Counted from the first letter of the stretch, positions 44,187-54,349 are shown. The stretch is DNA of 64,000 nt from Phytohalomonas tamaricis (GCF_003012345.1 NZ_PVRV01000015.1:124001-188000), one strand, 5' to 3'. The notes: a model not told the origin generated them from the sequence alone. Program-made: numbers and translations.

Positions 44187-45927
44187 GCTGCAACCCGTTT
44201 CACGTCAAAGCGATCTCACGCTGGAATCTGATCAGGTTCCACCACGTCCCGAGAATGTGGGCACCTTCGCCCCCCTTTCCATTGCCGCCTTTCGCGCCAT
44301 CTGGATTGCCAACCTGTTTGCCAACTTAGGCATCTGGGCGCAGTCGGTCGCTGCCGCCTGGGTCGTCACGGAAGCCCAGGGCAGCGCCGTGATGGTCGCG
44401 ATGATTCAGGTCGCCGCAGCTCTGCCGCTGGTACTAATGTCGATTGTTACCGGTGTAATTGCCGATAATTACGATCGGCGCAAGATCATGCTGACGGGCA
44501 TGACCATTGAGGTACTGGGCGGCCTTTTTATCACCGCTATTACCTTCATGGGCTTGCTGTCGCCGACGCTGCTGATTGCATCTATCTTCTGCGTTTCCAT
44601 CGGCGCCGCCATCACGACACCAGCCTGGCAGGCAGCGGTGAACGAACAGGTGCCGAAGAATCTCGTCAGCAGCGCAGTGCTGCTCAACAGCGTCAATTAC
44701 AACGCCGCACGTGCCATTGGCCCAGCGATTGGCGGTCTGCTGCTGTCGGCGGTAGGACCGGCATGGATATTCCTGCTCAACAGTCTGTGCTTCTGCGGAC
44801 TGATCTGGGCGGTGTGGCGCTGGCGGCGTGCAGTGCCGAAAAAAACCTTGCCGCCCGAGCGTATTGTCGAAGGGATCAAGGCGGCGCTGCACTTTACGCA
44901 ATACTCCAGCGTGACTCGCCTGGTGATGCTGCGCTCATTCATATTCGGCATTTCCGCCAGCGCCATCTGGGCCTTGCTGCCACTGCTGGCACATGCTCAC
45001 CCCAGCGGCAGCGCCTCGCTTTATGGCTATATGCTCGGTGCCCTCGGTATTGGCGCCATCGCTGGCAGCACTCTGGTCAATCGCATCCGTCGCAAGCTCG
45101 GCAGCAGCCACCTGATCAGTTACGCCGCAACGGTTTTGGGCATGGTCATGCTTATCCTTGGCGGCTTCGACACGTTGTGGGCACTGTTCCCGGCCTTGAT
45201 TATTGGGGGCAGCTGCTGGATCGCCGCCGTAGCATCCTATAACTCATCAGTTCAGGTACTGGTACCGGACTGGGTCAAGGCGCGTGCTTTGGCGCTTTAT
45301 CAGACCGCACTCTATGGCGGTCTAACCATTGGCTCATTCGTCTGGGGCCAGCTGGCCGAGAACATGGCGGTACAGGGCGCACTGCTGAGTGCCGGTGGGC
45401 TACTGATTATTTCCGCCCTGCTGCTCTATTCCTCCCGTTTACCGAACCTTGATGCCGACAGCCTCGTCGAAGCGCCCGAAACCATGGCCGGACAGCCCGC
45501 TTTCGAGTTCAATCCGGCGCGTGGTTCGGTGCTGGTATCGATCGAATACCGAATTGCTACTGACAATATCCGCGAATTTGCCCGCGCCGTGCGGCCGCTC
45601 AGGAAGCTTAGGCTGCGCAATGGTGCCGAGCGCTGGTCGCTGTATCGTGATGTCAACGACCGTGAGATATGGCAGGAAGTCTTTCTGGTCCGTAACTGGC
45701 TACAACATCTACGCATGCTTGATCGCCTGACGATGGCCGACCGCGTCATTATCGACCGTGTCACTGCGCTGCACAGCGGCACCCAGCCGCCCCTGCTTCG
45801 TCACGGTGTCAGCTACAAGGCGACGCGTTACGAGACGCAGGGGCCAGCGTTGACACCGACCATGTCTGCCCTCGATGACATTGACGCACCCGACCGCAAT
45901 AATCCCGATTATCCCGCCCCGCCATGA
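44185..45927 (+). CDS. MFS_3-type exporter with a C-terminal soluble domain
   Basis: 580 residues. The first 420 form a 12-helix MFS_3 (enterobactin-exporter/EntS-like, formerly DUF894) transporter: FRAIWIANLFANLGIWAQSVAAAWVVTE and IVTGVIADNYDRRKIML with the conserved D-R-R. After a linker, about 445-555 (RGSVLVSIEYRIATDNIREFARAVRPLRKLRLRNGAERWSLY) resembles a dimeric alpha/beta-barrel monooxygenase-like domain, a fusion known in this group. Substrate unknown. Confidence 0.9.
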   Translation: MLQPVSRQSDLTLESDQVPPRPENVGTFAPLSIAAFRAIWIANLFANLGIWAQSVAAAWVVTEAQGSAVMVAMIQVAAALPLVLMSIVTGVIADNYDRRKIMLTGMTIEVLGGLFITAITFMGLLSPTLLIASIFCVSIGAAITTPAWQAAVNEQVPKNLVSSAVLLNSVNYNAARAIGPAIGGLLLSAVGPAWIFLLNSLCFCGLIWAVWRWRRAVPKKTLPPERIVEGIKAALHFTQYSSVTRLVMLRSFIFGISASAIWALLPLLAHAHPSGSASLYGYMLGALGIGAIAGSTLVNRIRRKLGSSHLISYAATVLGMVMLILGGFDTLWALFPALIIGGSCWIAAVASYNSSVQVLVPDWVKARALALYQTALYGGLTIGSFVWGQLAENMAVQGALLSAGGLLIISALLLYSSRLPNLDADSLVEAPETMAGQPAFEFNPARGSVLVSIEYRIATDNIREFARAVRPLRKLRLRNGAERWSLYRDVNDREIWQEVFLVRNWLQHLRMLDRLTMADRVIIDRVTALHSGTQPPLLRHGVSYKATRYETQGPALTPTMSALDDIDAPDRNNPDYPAPP

Positions 45928-46011
45928 CAGCGGGCGGCAATAGTGTCACTGGAAATGCACACAGCAGTGCATGCGCCAGCATTATCATTCATTAATCTGG
46001 AGTTCTTTCTC

Positions 46012-47001
46012 ATGTCCAAGGTAGTCCGCTTTCATCAGACGGGAGGCCCCGAAGTCCTGCAGATCGAGGATATCGATGTGCCCGCGCCGGGCCCCAATGA
46101 GGTACGCATCAAGGTCAAGGCGCTCGGCCTCAATCGCGCCGAGGCGATGTATCGCAGCGGCAATTACACTATTCAGCCCTCGTTTCCCGCCATTCTCGGC
46201 TATGAAGCCGCTGGCACGGTCGAATCCGTGGGCGATGGCGTGACCGGATTCGCCGTCGGCGATACGATCAGCACCATTCCCGCCTTCGGCTTTGACGAAT
46301 ACGGCCTGTATGGCGAGCTGGTCAACGCGCCGGTCCATGCCGTGGTCAAGCATCCCGAAACGCTCTCGTTTGAACAAGCCGCCGCCAGCTGGATGATGTT
46401 CGTTACCGCCTACGGTGCATTGATCGATATTGCCCAGCTCAAGCAGGGCGACACGGTACTGATCCGCGCCGCGTCAAGCAGCGTCGGTCTGGCCGCGATC
46501 CAGATCGCCAACCGGGTCGGTGCCATACCGGTGGCACTGACGCGCAGCAACAAGAAGGCGTCCGCCCTGCATGACGCCGGTGCGGCACATGTGATCGCCA
46601 CTGAAGAGAAGGACATCGTCACCGAAGTCGAGCGGATCACGGCAGGCAAGGGTGCCCGTGTCGCCTTCGATCCGGTCGGCGGCCCGGAAGTGCCCAAGAT
46701 TCTGCGTTCGCTGTCGTTTCTCGGCATCTTCTTTCAGTACGGCGCGCTGGATACCAGCGATCTGACCGTGCCGGTGATGGACATCCTCGGCAAGGATCTG
46801 ACCCTGCGTGGCTATCAGCTGTTCGAGATCACCGGTGATGCGACACGGCTGGAACGGGCCAAGAAATTTATCGTCGATGGCATGCGCGACGGCAAGCTGC
46901 GTCCGGTGATTGCCAAGACATTCGCTTTCGAACAGATCGTCGAGGCGCATCGTTTCATGGAGTCGAATGCGCAGGTCGGCAAGATCGTGGTGACGCTGTA
47001 A
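46012..47001 (+). CDS. Quinone oxidoreductase-like MDR-family dehydrogenase
   Basis: 329 residues from ATG 46012 (GGAG about ten bases upstream). Medium-chain dehydrogenase fold: N-terminal GroES-like part with GLNRAEAMYRSGNY and GYEAAGTVESVG, then the NADPH-binding loop in LIRAASSSVGLAAIQIAN. The catalytic-zinc Cys and the four structural-zinc Cys are absent, so it is of the zinc-free quinone oxidoreductase type. Substrate unknown. Confidence 0.9.
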   Translation: MSKVVRFHQTGGPEVLQIEDIDVPAPGPNEVRIKVKALGLNRAEAMYRSGNYTIQPSFPAILGYEAAGTVESVGDGVTGFAVGDTISTIPAFGFDEYGLYGELVNAPVHAVVKHPETLSFEQAAASWMMFVTAYGALIDIAQLKQGDTVLIRAASSSVGLAAIQIANRVGAIPVALTRSNKKASALHDAGAAHVIATEEKDIVTEVERITAGKGARVAFDPVGGPEVPKILRSLSFLGIFFQYGALDTSDLTVPVMDILGKDLTLRGYQLFEITGDATRLERAKKFIVDGMRDGKLRPVIAKTFAFEQIVEAHRFMESNAQVGKIVVTL

Positions 47002-47093
47002 GCCGAACCGAGCGCGCATCATGCCATCGCAGGAAAGACAGCCGCCTACCGGTGCGGCTATGCTGGAACTCTCTTCAGGCAGGAGCGAATGCA

Positions 47094-47918
47094 GTGGAAA
47101 CAAGAAACGTTGATTGCTGGCTGACCGACATGGACGGTGTGCTGGTGCATGAAAACAAGGCACTGCCCGGCGCCGCCGAACTGATTGATCAGTGGCGCAG
47201 GCAGAACAAGCCCTTTCTGGTGCTGACCAATAACTCCATTTATACCCCGCGCGATCTGAGCGCACGATTGGCGCGCAGTGGCATCAACGTGCCCGAGGAA
47301 CAATTATGGACTTCGGCGCTGGCCACTGCCGCCTTTCTGAAAGATCAGGCGCCGGGCGGCTCGGCCTTCGTCATTGGTGAGGCCGGTATCACCACCGCGA
47401 TGCATGAAGCGGGCTTCGTGATGACCGATACCGCGCCCGACTTCGTAGTACTGGGCGAGACTCGCACTTACTCGTTCGAGGCGATTACCAAGGCGATCCG
47501 TTTGATCAACGCTGGCGCACGCTTCATTGCCACCAACCCGGACGTCACCAGCCCGAGTGCCGACGGCCCGCTACCGGCGACCGGTGCGGTGGCGGCACTG
47601 ATCACCAGTGCAACCAAGCGCGAGCCCTACGTGGTCGGCAAGCCCAACCCGATGATGTTTCGCTCGGCGATGAATAAGCTCGGCACCCACTCGCTGCGCA
47701 CCGGCATGATCGGTGATCGCATGGACACCGATGTGGTCGCAGGTATCGAGGCGGGGCTGCATACCGTACTGGTGCTGACCGGCATCGCCGACCGGGCCGA
47801 AGTCGAACGTTACCCGTTCAGGCCCAAGGAAATTCTCGACTCGGTCGCCGACCTGCTCGAGGACGAACATCCCTCTGGGGGCAAGAAGAGCACGACGAAA
47901 AACAGCGCAGCCGAATAA
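47094..47918 (+). CDS. HAD-IIA phosphatase, NagD-like
   Basis: 274 residues from GTG 47094 (AGGAGC eight bases before; the ATG four bases earlier is out of frame). HAD motifs: DMDGVLVHENKALPGA with the nucleophile Asp pair, LTNNS for motif II, Lys in VVGKPNPMMF and GDRMDTDVVAGIEAG for motif IV. NagD-type cap. Likely removes phosphate from nucleotides or sugar phosphates. Convergent with the HD gene behind it. Confidence 0.92.
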   Translation: METRNVDCWLTDMDGVLVHENKALPGAAELIDQWRRQNKPFLVLTNNSIYTPRDLSARLARSGINVPEEQLWTSALATAAFLKDQAPGGSAFVIGEAGITTAMHEAGFVMTDTAPDFVVLGETRTYSFEAITKAIRLINAGARFIATNPDVTSPSADGPLPATGAVAALITSATKREPYVVGKPNPMMFRSAMNKLGTHSLRTGMIGDRMDTDVVAGIEAGLHTVLVLTGIADRAEVERYPFRPKEILDSVADLLEDEHPSGGKKSTTKNSAAE

Positions 47919-47945
47919 TCTTTTCCAGCATACCGGGGCGAGTCG

Positions 47946-48542
47946 TCATGCTCCGGTATGTGGATGGCCCTGTTCCGATAATAACGCCTTGTGGCGCGTT
48001 TCTTCATCGAGACGCTGGCGAATTTCGATAAATAGCGGATGCGTTGAGGTGTACTTCTGACCGTAGCTCAGATTGAAGGCGTAATTGAAATCGGCGGGAT
48101 TGTCACCCTGGTTGTGCTGCAGGAGGGTCTCCAGCTTATCGAGGCCCTTGACCAGCCGCGCCTCCGGTGACGAGGCGTTTTCATACTCATCCCACAGCGC
48201 CAGAAACTGGACCTGAAGTTTGGCATCCAACGGTGCCAGCAACGTCTGCAGATCTTCACGCTCCTGTGCAGATTTGCCTTTCGCAGGGTCCTGCTCAATA
48301 GCAGGAATATCACCGTTGATCGCCTCGCCTAGATCATGCAGCACACAGATCTTGAGCAGCTTGGCAAAATCGATATCCGCAAACTCCTCCTCAAAGACCA
48401 TCGCCATCAGGCACAAGCGCCAGGTATGGGCGGCCGTGCTCTCGCGCTGGCCACTGCTGGTATACGCCGTGCGCAGCACGTCCTTGAGCTTCTCGGCCTC
48501 CTTGAGAAACGCCAGGGCGCCTTCAATTTTCTCGCTATCCAT
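47946..48542 (-). CDS. HD-domain hydrolase, YfbR/HDDC2-like
   Basis: 198 residues from ATG 48542, preceded by AGG six bases away; earlier in-frame ATGs lack signals. HD metal site: His in STAAHTWRLCLMAM, His-Asp in KICVLHDLGEAINGDIPA and a later Asp in KGLDKLETLLQHNQ. Such proteins are 5'-deoxynucleotidases acting on dNMPs. Divergent from the thioredoxin gene. Confidence 0.9.
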   Translation of the reverse strand: MDSEKIEGALAFLKEAEKLKDVLRTAYTSSGQRESTAAHTWRLCLMAMVFEEEFADIDFAKLLKICVLHDLGEAINGDIPAIEQDPAKGKSAQEREDLQTLLAPLDAKLQVQFLALWDEYENASSPEARLVKGLDKLETLLQHNQGDNPADFNYAFNLSYGQKYTSTHPLFIEIRQRLDEETRHKALLSEQGHPHTGA

Positions 48543-48655
48543 GATCATCCTATTGGCCATTGGCGGCATGTCCGCTGCCACTATTCATGAAACAGGTTCT
48601 ATCATTTCTACCATGACCCTGACCATGACCCTAACGTACAGCCGGAGAAAACCTT

Positions 48656-48985
48656 ATGGCGATGACTACAGATTACACAGCCAACGAGCCAAGCCGCGCA
48701 GAAGTCGATGCATGGGAAGAGCCGACCGTTATTGAATTCGGCGCACCCTGGTGCGGCTATTGCCAAGCCGCTCAGGCACCGCTTGCGGCAGCGTTTACTG
48801 CCCACCCCGATGTGGCGCATATCAAGGTCGAAGATGGCCGTGGCAGACGGCTGGGACGCTCGTTCGGCGTCAAGCTGTGGCCAACACTGGTCTTTCTCAA
48901 GCGCGGTCAGGAGGTTGCGCGTCTGGTGCGCCCCACTCGCGAGAATGACATAGCCGAAGCGTTGGCGCAGATCGATGCCCGCTAG
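48656..48985 (+). CDS. Thioredoxin-family protein
   Basis: 109 residues with the active-site W-C-G-Y-C in VIEFGAPWCGYCQAAQ (about 26-41) and the cis-Pro in LWPTLVFLKRG. GGAG lies eight bases ahead of the ATG. The CGYC site differs from the CGPC of classical thioredoxin, so it may favour disulfide exchange of a special partner. Cytoplasmic, no signal peptide. Confidence 0.92.
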   Translation: MAMTTDYTANEPSRAEVDAWEEPTVIEFGAPWCGYCQAAQAPLAAAFTAHPDVAHIKVEDGRGRRLGRSFGVKLWPTLVFLKRGQEVARLVRPTRENDIAEALAQIDAR

Positions 48986-49008
48986 GCAGCCTTGCGTGCC
49001 AGCCGGAC

Positions 49009-49695
49009 TCAGCCGCCACGCCGCTCGGCGATCCAGATGGTATGACGGGTGCCCTTGTTACCGTGGGCGAAAACCTGTACTTCTTCGGCCTTGAATCCGG
49101 CCTTGCCGAGTCTTGCTGAAAACTGGCGATCGGCACTGGCGGACCAGACGGCCAATACGCCCTTCGGACGCAGCGCCCGCGCGCAGGCGTTCAGTCCCGC
49201 AGCGGAATAGAGCCAGCCGTTGGCCTGCTGGGTCAGCCCTTCAGGGCCGTTGTCGATATCGAGCATGATCGCATCGAAGCCTGCAGGTTCGGCGCTCAGC
49301 ACGGCGGCAACATCATCGTTTATTACTTTTGTGCGAGTGTCGCGTAAAGGATAACCGGCTTTTTCACCCAGCGCCCCGCGGTTCCACTCGATCACGCCGG
49401 GCACCAGTTCGGCCACCAGCACTTCGGCATTTTCGCCCAGGGTTTTGAGTGCGGCAGCGAGCGTAAAGCCCATCCCCAGCCCGCCAATCAAGACACGGGG
49501 CTGCGGACGGCTGGCGATACGCTTGCACGGCAGCTCGGCCAGCGCGTCTTCAGAGCCGTGCATCCGTGAGTTCATTAGCTGGCCGCCCTTGCCGCCTTCA
49601 AGCTTGATCACGAAGTCGTCACCGTACTCGAACAGGCACAAGGCACCGCCGTTATCAGGAATCTCGGCGGTGTCGAGCAGCACAAAACGTTTCAT
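49009..49695 (-). CDS. Spermidine synthase-like SAM-dependent protein
   Basis: 228 residues with a Rossmann-type SAM fold: RVLIGGLGMGFTLAAALKTL as motif I, VLVAELVPGVIEWNRG with the acidic residue at the end of strand 2, and DAIMLDIDNGPEGL as the active-site loop. It resembles short spermine/spermidine synthase-like proteins of unknown substrate common in proteobacteria; the polyamine-specific residues cannot be confirmed. Confidence 0.85.
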   Translation of the reverse strand: MKRFVLLDTAEIPDNGGALCLFEYGDDFVIKLEGGKGGQLMNSRMHGSEDALAELPCKRIASRPQPRVLIGGLGMGFTLAAALKTLGENAEVLVAELVPGVIEWNRGALGEKAGYPLRDTRTKVINDDVAAVLSAEPAGFDAIMLDIDNGPEGLTQQANGWLYSAAGLNACARALRPKGVLAVWSASADRQFSARLGKAGFKAEEVQVFAHGNKGTRHTIWIAERRGG

Positions 49696-49768
49696 GAAGT
49701 TCCCCAGATAATGCCTGCCATACGAACAAAAATGCCCTACAGAAGCGGCGCAGTGCCGCTAGTGCCGC

Positions 49769-50110
49769 TCAGGCCTTCTTCACGAATTCCGATTTCAGCT
49801 TCATCGCGCCAATACCGTCAATTTTACAATCGATGTCATGGTCACCGTCGACCAGGCGGATGTTCTTGACCTTGGTGCCGACCTTGACCACCGAGGAGGA
49901 GCCCTTGACCTTCAGATTCTTGATCACCGTCACGCTATCCCCATCTTGCAGTGCGGTGCCATGGGCATCGGTCACCGCACGCGAAGTATCGGCACTCTCG
50001 GCAGGTGCCGTTTTCGACCACTCATGGGCGCACTCCGGGCACACATACATATCACCATCCTCGTAGGTGTACTCGGAGCCACACGCTACGCAGTGGGGTA
50101 AATCATTCAT
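49769..50110 (-). CDS. yjdM: YjdM/PhnA-family zinc-ribbon protein
   Basis: 113 residues from ATG 50110. N-terminal zinc ribbon C-V-A-C...C-P-E-C ([27 protein letters not shown]), then the SH3-like PhnA domain [27 protein letters not shown] and the end [10 protein letters not shown]. Despite the old name PhnA it is not a phosphonate hydrolase in E. coli; role unclear. Confidence 0.95.
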   Translation of the reverse strand: MNDLPHCVACGSEYTYEDGDMYVCPECAHEWSKTAPAESADTSRAVTDAHGTALQDGDSVTVIKNLKVKGSSSVVKVGTKVKNIRLVDGDHDIDCKIDGIGAMKLKSEFVKKA

Positions 50111-50221
50111 GCATAATCCTGTTTGGAAAAGGAAGATAAGGCGTCGGCTCGGAAGGCCAGCGCCCAAGGGCGAGCGCGGCCATTCTACCTGAACCGAAGC
50201 CTCAGCGGGGTGCGCACGGGT

Positions 50222-50965
50222 TTACATAAAATCCGCGTTCATGCGCTCAAACCACGCGTCGAGCTCATCGCGTGAGGCACGGCGACGCTCTTCCGAACCG
50301 CCATAGCCCACTTCCACTTCACCTGCAGCGATGCGTTGCATCACTGAATCGGTGAAATCGTCGACCGGTGCGCCTTCGGTATGGATGCCAACGCCGCCCA
50401 GATCGGTATTGACCGCCGGCGGGGCGATCTCGATTACCTCGATGGGCGTATTGGTCAGCTCGCCGCGCAGCGACAGCGAGAAGGAATGCATTGCCGCCTT
50501 GGTAGCAGAGTAGACCGGTGCAAACAGTCCCGGCACGAAGGCGAGACCCGAGGAGACATTGATGATCGCCGCGCGCGGCTGTTGGCGCAGATGTTCAAGC
50601 ACCAGTGAGCAGAGATGAACCGGCGCTTCGAAATTGATTGTGATCTCCTGCTGACGCTCGGGCCAGGGCGCGTCGTCGGCCGAAAAGCGCTGGCGGCGCT
50701 GCAAGCCGGCATTGTTGACCAGTACATTGAGCGCCGGGAATTCCCGTGTCGCCCAGCCAATCAACTCTTCACGTCCAGCTTGGCTTGCCACGTCAGCGAC
50801 GCGAATGTGCAACTCAGGATGCTGAGCCTGCGCTTCGCGCAGCTTGTCCTCGCGCCGCCCGCAGATGATCACTTCGCTGCCAGCGTCGAGAAAGCGCTGG
50901 GCAATGGCCAAGCCGATGCCGCTGCCACCGCCAGTAATCAGTACTGTATTGTCTGAAAGATTCAT
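50222..50965 (-). CDS. Short-chain dehydrogenase/reductase, DltE-like
   Basis: 247 residues from ATG 50965. SDR marks: cofactor loop TGGGSGIGLAIAQRF (about 9-23), VLVNNAGLQRRQRF and the catalytic Ser and Y-x3-K in IINVSSGLAFVPGLFAPVYSATKAAMHSF. NADPH preference is suggested by GRREDK after strand 2. The substrate is unknown; the gene is next to ubiX on the same strand. Confidence 0.9.
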   Translation of the reverse strand: MNLSDNTVLITGGGSGIGLAIAQRFLDAGSEVIICGRREDKLREAQAQHPELHIRVADVASQAGREELIGWATREFPALNVLVNNAGLQRRQRFSADDAPWPERQQEITINFEAPVHLCSLVLEHLRQQPRAAIINVSSGLAFVPGLFAPVYSATKAAMHSFSLSLRGELTNTPIEVIEIAPPAVNTDLGGVGIHTEGAPVDDFTDSVMQRIAAGEVEVGYGGSEERRRASRDELDAWFERMNADFM

Positions 50966-51042
50966 CACTTCATCCGATAGTTGGCGTGGAAAAATCTGAA
51001 GTCTAGCAGACACTTCGTCCGTGCTACGCAGCGGCCCGGAGA

Positions 51043-51636
51043 TTAAAGCGTACGGCCCGGCGGATGCAGCTCCTCGCCCCAGCGCGGCAGCCCCTCGATC
51101 TCGATATCGAACAGATCGAGCGCCCGGGCGACGCTGTGATCGACCATCTGCTCAATCGAGTCGGGGCGGGCATAAAACGCGGGCACCGGCGGAAACATGA
51201 TCGCGCCCATTTCGGTCAACGCCGTCATGGTACGCAGATGGCCGAGGTGGAGCGGTGTCTCGCGCACCATCAGCACCAGGCGGCGGCGCTCTTTGAGCAC
51301 CACGTCGGCGGCGCGTGACACTAAGGTGGTGGTGGTGCCGGTGGCGATCTCCGACATGGTCTTGATCGAGCACGGCGCGACCAGCATACCTAGCGTCTTG
51401 AATGAGCCGCTGGCGAGCGAGGCGCCGATGTCACCGGCGGGGTGGACCACATCGGCAAGCTCGTGCAGCGCCTCGCGGGAAAGATCCGTCTCGTAACGAC
51501 GGGTCAGGTCGGCGGATTTCGACATTACCAGGTGGGTCTCGATGTCGAGCGGGCGCAGCAGCTCCAGCGCCCGCGCACCATAGACAAAGCCGGTAGCGCC
51601 AGTAATCGCAACGATCAGGCGGCGCGGCTTAGCCAT
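51043..51636 (-). CDS. ubiX: UbiX-family flavin prenyltransferase
   Basis: 197 residues from ATG 51636 with AAGGAGG in ideal position. Makes prenylated FMN, the cofactor of UbiD decarboxylases. Seen: VAITGATGFVYGARALELL, SGSFKTLGMLVAPCSIKTMSEIATG (the S-x-K-T loop and S-x-K-T-M), RRLVLMVRETPLHLGHLRTM and MFPPVPAFYARP. Its start overlaps the end of a truncated ubiD remnant, showing that the original unit was ubiD-ubiX. It may still serve another UbiD elsewhere. Confidence 0.93.
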   Translation of the reverse strand: MAKPRRLIVAITGATGFVYGARALELLRPLDIETHLVMSKSADLTRRYETDLSREALHELADVVHPAGDIGASLASGSFKTLGMLVAPCSIKTMSEIATGTTTTLVSRAADVVLKERRRLVLMVRETPLHLGHLRTMTALTEMGAIMFPPVPAFYARPDSIEQMVDHSVARALDLFDIEIEGLPRWGEELHPPGRTL

Positions 51637-51880
51637 GCGCACCTCCTTGTGCTTTATCGAACAGCTGCGGGGCGAAGGGGCGCGGGTCGACCTCCATGAA
51701 TTCGGCGCGCTTGAATTCGTCTTTCATGTGCCAGGGTACCGTGCAGTCGAATATAGTCTTGCAGGATACACCCTTGCCGGGCAGTTCGGGATTGTAGGCG
51801 GGCTGCTGGGAGGAATCGAGCACATGGCCCATGGCAGGAACACAGAGCACTTTAAAGGCAACGCACAGGGCTGCCTATGC
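51629..51880 (-). pseudogene. C-terminal remnant of a UbiD-family decarboxylase
   Basis: The frame VLDSSQQPAYNPELPGKGVS...IFDCTVPWHMKDEFKRAEFMEVDPRPFAP...LF matches the C-terminal end of UbiD-type hydroxyarylic acid decarboxylases (the conserved F-D-C-T-x-P and E-V-D-P-x-P-x-A-P). Only about 75 residues remain; a TAG stop lies just upstream near 51881, and the ALDH gene lies behind. UbiD is normally close to 500 residues, so the catalytic body is lost. The overlap with ubiX is kept. Confidence 0.8.
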
Positions 51881-51890
51881 GGCCCTGTGC
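51863..51890 (-). terminator. Hairpin after the aldehyde dehydrogenase gene
   Basis: GCACAGGG pairs perfectly with CCCTGTGC across 12 bases. On the minus strand it is followed by GTTGCCTTTAAAG, a weak T-run. It lies 90 bases after the ALDH stop and marks the deletion edge of the ubiD remnant. Confidence 0.5.
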
Positions 51891-51980
51891 ATCGTGCTTA
51901 TCGGTTGCGCTCAGTAGGATCTGACGCTTGACGGGTCTCATGGCAAGCAGAAAGAACCGGATGGCTTCATCCCTACTGGA

Positions 51981-53564
51981 TCAGCGCACAGCTTCCCGCT
52001 GACCGTCATACAGACGAGATAGGCCTAACGGATTATTGTCCTTGAGCGCTTCGGGCAATAAAGCAGCAGGCAGATCCTGATAGCACACCGGGCGGAGGAA
52101 GCGATAGACCGCCGCTGTCCCTACCGAGGTGGTACGACTGTCCGAGGTTGCTGGGAAGGGACCACCATGCACCATCGCATGGCCAACTTCCACACCGGTG
52201 GGCCAGCCGTTGACCATGATGCGCCCTGCCTTGCGCTCCAGGATCGGCAGCAGCTGCCGTGCCACATCTACATCTGCATCTTCCATCTGCAGGGTAGCGG
52301 TCAGCTGACCTTCGAGATGTTCGGCAACCTGAGCGACTTCGCTGGCGTTGGCACATTCGATGATCAATGAAGATGAACCGAAAACTTCCTCTTGCAGCGT
52401 CTCGTCAGCCAGAAAATCGGCCGCCTTGGTCATGAACAGGCCGGCCTGGCATTGGTTCGGCGTATCGCCTGTCTTGCCTCTGGCGATCTCCTGGACTTGG
52501 CCATGCTGAGTCAATTTACTGATACCCTGCTGGTAGGCCTCGAAAATGCCCGAAGTCAGCATCGTCTGGGAGGCACTTTCCTGCAGTGCATCACGTGCCG
52601 TCTGGATAAAGCTGTCCAACGCCGGACCTTTCTCGGCAATCACCAGTCCCGGGCTAGTACAGAACTGGCCCGCGCCCATGTTGAGCGAGGCAATGAAGCC
52701 CCATGCGATCTCTTCGCCGCGCGTTCCAAGGGCGCTGGGCAGCAGGAATACCGGATTGATACTGCTCATCTCGGCATAAAAGGGGATAGGCTCGGGGCGA
52801 CCTTGGGCCAGTTTCCAAAGCGCCGTGCCACCACTGCGTGAACCGGTAAAGCCCGCCGCCTTGATGCGTGGATCAAGCACTAATGCCTGCCCGATCTCGC
52901 GTCCTGAGCCAAACAGGAGCGAGAAGACACCTTCGGGCAAGTTACAGCTTTTCACCGCTTTCTGAACGGCGCGCCCTACCAGCTCGGAAGTACCCGGATG
53001 GGCAGAGTGCGCCTTGACGATGACAGGGCATCCCGCGGCTAATGCGGAGGCGGTATCGCCGCCCGCAACCGAGAAGGCCAACGGGAAGTTGCTGGCGCCG
53101 AATACGGCAACAGGCCCCAGAGCAATATGGCGTTGACGCAGGTCTACGCGTGGCATGGGCTGGCGTTCGGGCTGGGCCGGATCGATGCGCACGTCGAGCC
53201 ATTCACCGGCACGCACGACCTTGGCGAACAGCCGCAGCTGGCCGCAGGTGCGGCCACGCTCGCCGGTCAGGCGCGCCTGGGGCAGGCCGGTTTCTGCCAT
53301 GGCGCGCTCGATAAGATCATCGCCGATCGCCTCGATCTCGTCGGCGATGGTTTCCAGAAAGATCGCGCGCGCTTCCAGCGATGTCTCGCGATAACTGTCG
53401 AACGCCTCCCACGCTAGTGCGCAGGCTTGCTCGACATCAGCTTTACTGCCACCGGCATAGGCCGGCTCGAGCTTTTCGTCGGTGGCCGGATTGACGGCTT
53501 CAATAGCTGCTTGCGTGCCTGTGACGGCACGTTGTCCGATTAATAACTCACCTGTGAGTGTCAT
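51981..53564 (-). CDS. 2,5-dioxovalerate (alpha-ketoglutaric semialdehyde) dehydrogenase
   Basis: 527-residue aldehyde dehydrogenase of the long NADP-type class (begins [30 protein letters not shown]). [32 protein letters not shown] gives the cofactor-binding part, [17 protein letters not shown] the catalytic Glu, and [13 protein letters not shown] the catalytic Cys. This class turns 2,5-dioxopentanoate into 2-oxoglutarate. Its ATG overlaps the stop of the regulator gene (ATGA). With kdgD further on, it completes the last two steps of glucarate/galactarate breakdown. Confidence 0.9.
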   Translation of the reverse strand: MTLTGELLIGQRAVTGTQAAIEAVNPATDEKLEPAYAGGSKADVEQACALAWEAFDSYRETSLEARAIFLETIADEIEAIGDDLIERAMAETGLPQARLTGERGRTCGQLRLFAKVVRAGEWLDVRIDPAQPERQPMPRVDLRQRHIALGPVAVFGASNFPLAFSVAGGDTASALAAGCPVIVKAHSAHPGTSELVGRAVQKAVKSCNLPEGVFSLLFGSGREIGQALVLDPRIKAAGFTGSRSGGTALWKLAQGRPEPIPFYAEMSSINPVFLLPSALGTRGEEIAWGFIASLNMGAGQFCTSPGLVIAEKGPALDSFIQTARDALQESASQTMLTSGIFEAYQQGISKLTQHGQVQEIARGKTGDTPNQCQAGLFMTKAADFLADETLQEEVFGSSSLIIECANASEVAQVAEHLEGQLTATLQMEDADVDVARQLLPILERKAGRIMVNGWPTGVEVGHAMVHGGPFPATSDSRTTSVGTAAVYRFLRPVCYQDLPAALLPEALKDNNPLGLSRLYDGQREAVR

Positions 53565-54349
53565 GCCTTTTCCTCATTCGTTTTTGATGAACGGAGGGAG
53601 CGCTCGTCGTCCTGCGGTTTATCCCGATAGTGTGAATACGTCTCACGGGCTCGGCTGAGATGAAAATGCATGGCCTGTTTTGCCCCGGCACTATCACCGG
53701 CGACAATGGCGTCCAAGATGGCCTCATGCTCCTGGCAGACCCGCTCGAGGTAGCGCCGAGTAGAAGCCGAATCCAGCTCCACTGCCAGGAGCTTGGCACG
53801 CGGAATGGCACCGGTATTCAGCGACGCATAGAAATCAGCAAACAGCGGATTGTGGGTGGCCTGCATGATGGCGTGATGAAAGGCGAAATCTTCTTCGCGG
53901 GCCTGAGAATGATGCTCACAGGCGTTGATAAAGGCGGCGTGCTTCTCTTTCAGCCGCCGATCGTCCGCAGCATTATGGCGGCTGGCCGCCATAGCCGCCG
54001 CTTCAGGTTCCAGCGTGAGCCGCAACTCGAGGATGTTCATGATGTCCTCGACGGTTGTCAGGCTGATGCGCTTGGCCGGATACGCCTCCTCGGCGGTGGT
54101 CCGCAATATACGTGTCCCCACCCCACGCCGCGTTTCGACCAAACCCAGCGACTTTAGATGGGTAATGGCTTCCCGTATGACGGTACGGCTGACGCCGAAC
54201 ATGTCGCACAAAGCATTCTCGGTCGGAAGTTTATCGCCCACGGCAATATTGCCACTGACGATCAGCGCCTCAAGCTGTTTCGAGACCTGCAGCGATAAGC
54301 TGCCCTGCTGGAAAATGCGGGTTACACCCAACATGTTGCTGTCATTCAT
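53561..54349 (-). CDS. FadR/GntR-family transcriptional regulator
   Basis: 262 residues from ATG 54349 (a GTG two codons earlier is in frame). N-terminal winged helix-turn-helix ([42 protein letters not shown]) and C-terminal FCD effector domain with metal-ligand pattern E-x2-A-A-x-A-A and [17 protein letters not shown]. Linked to sugar-acid genes, so a glucarate-pathway intermediate is a likely inducer. Its own upstream region and that of kdgD share a 15-bp element that is the probable operator. Confidence 0.92.
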   Translation of the reverse strand: MNDSNMLGVTRIFQQGSLSLQVSKQLEALIVSGNIAVGDKLPTENALCDMFGVSRTVIREAITHLKSLGLVETRRGVGTRILRTTAEEAYPAKRISLTTVEDIMNILELRLTLEPEAAAMAASRHNAADDRRLKEKHAAFINACEHHSQAREEDFAFHHAIMQATHNPLFADFYASLNTGAIPRAKLLAVELDSASTRRYLERVCQEHEAILDAIVAGDSAGAKQAMHFHLSRARETYSHYRDKPQDDERSLRSSKTNEEKA

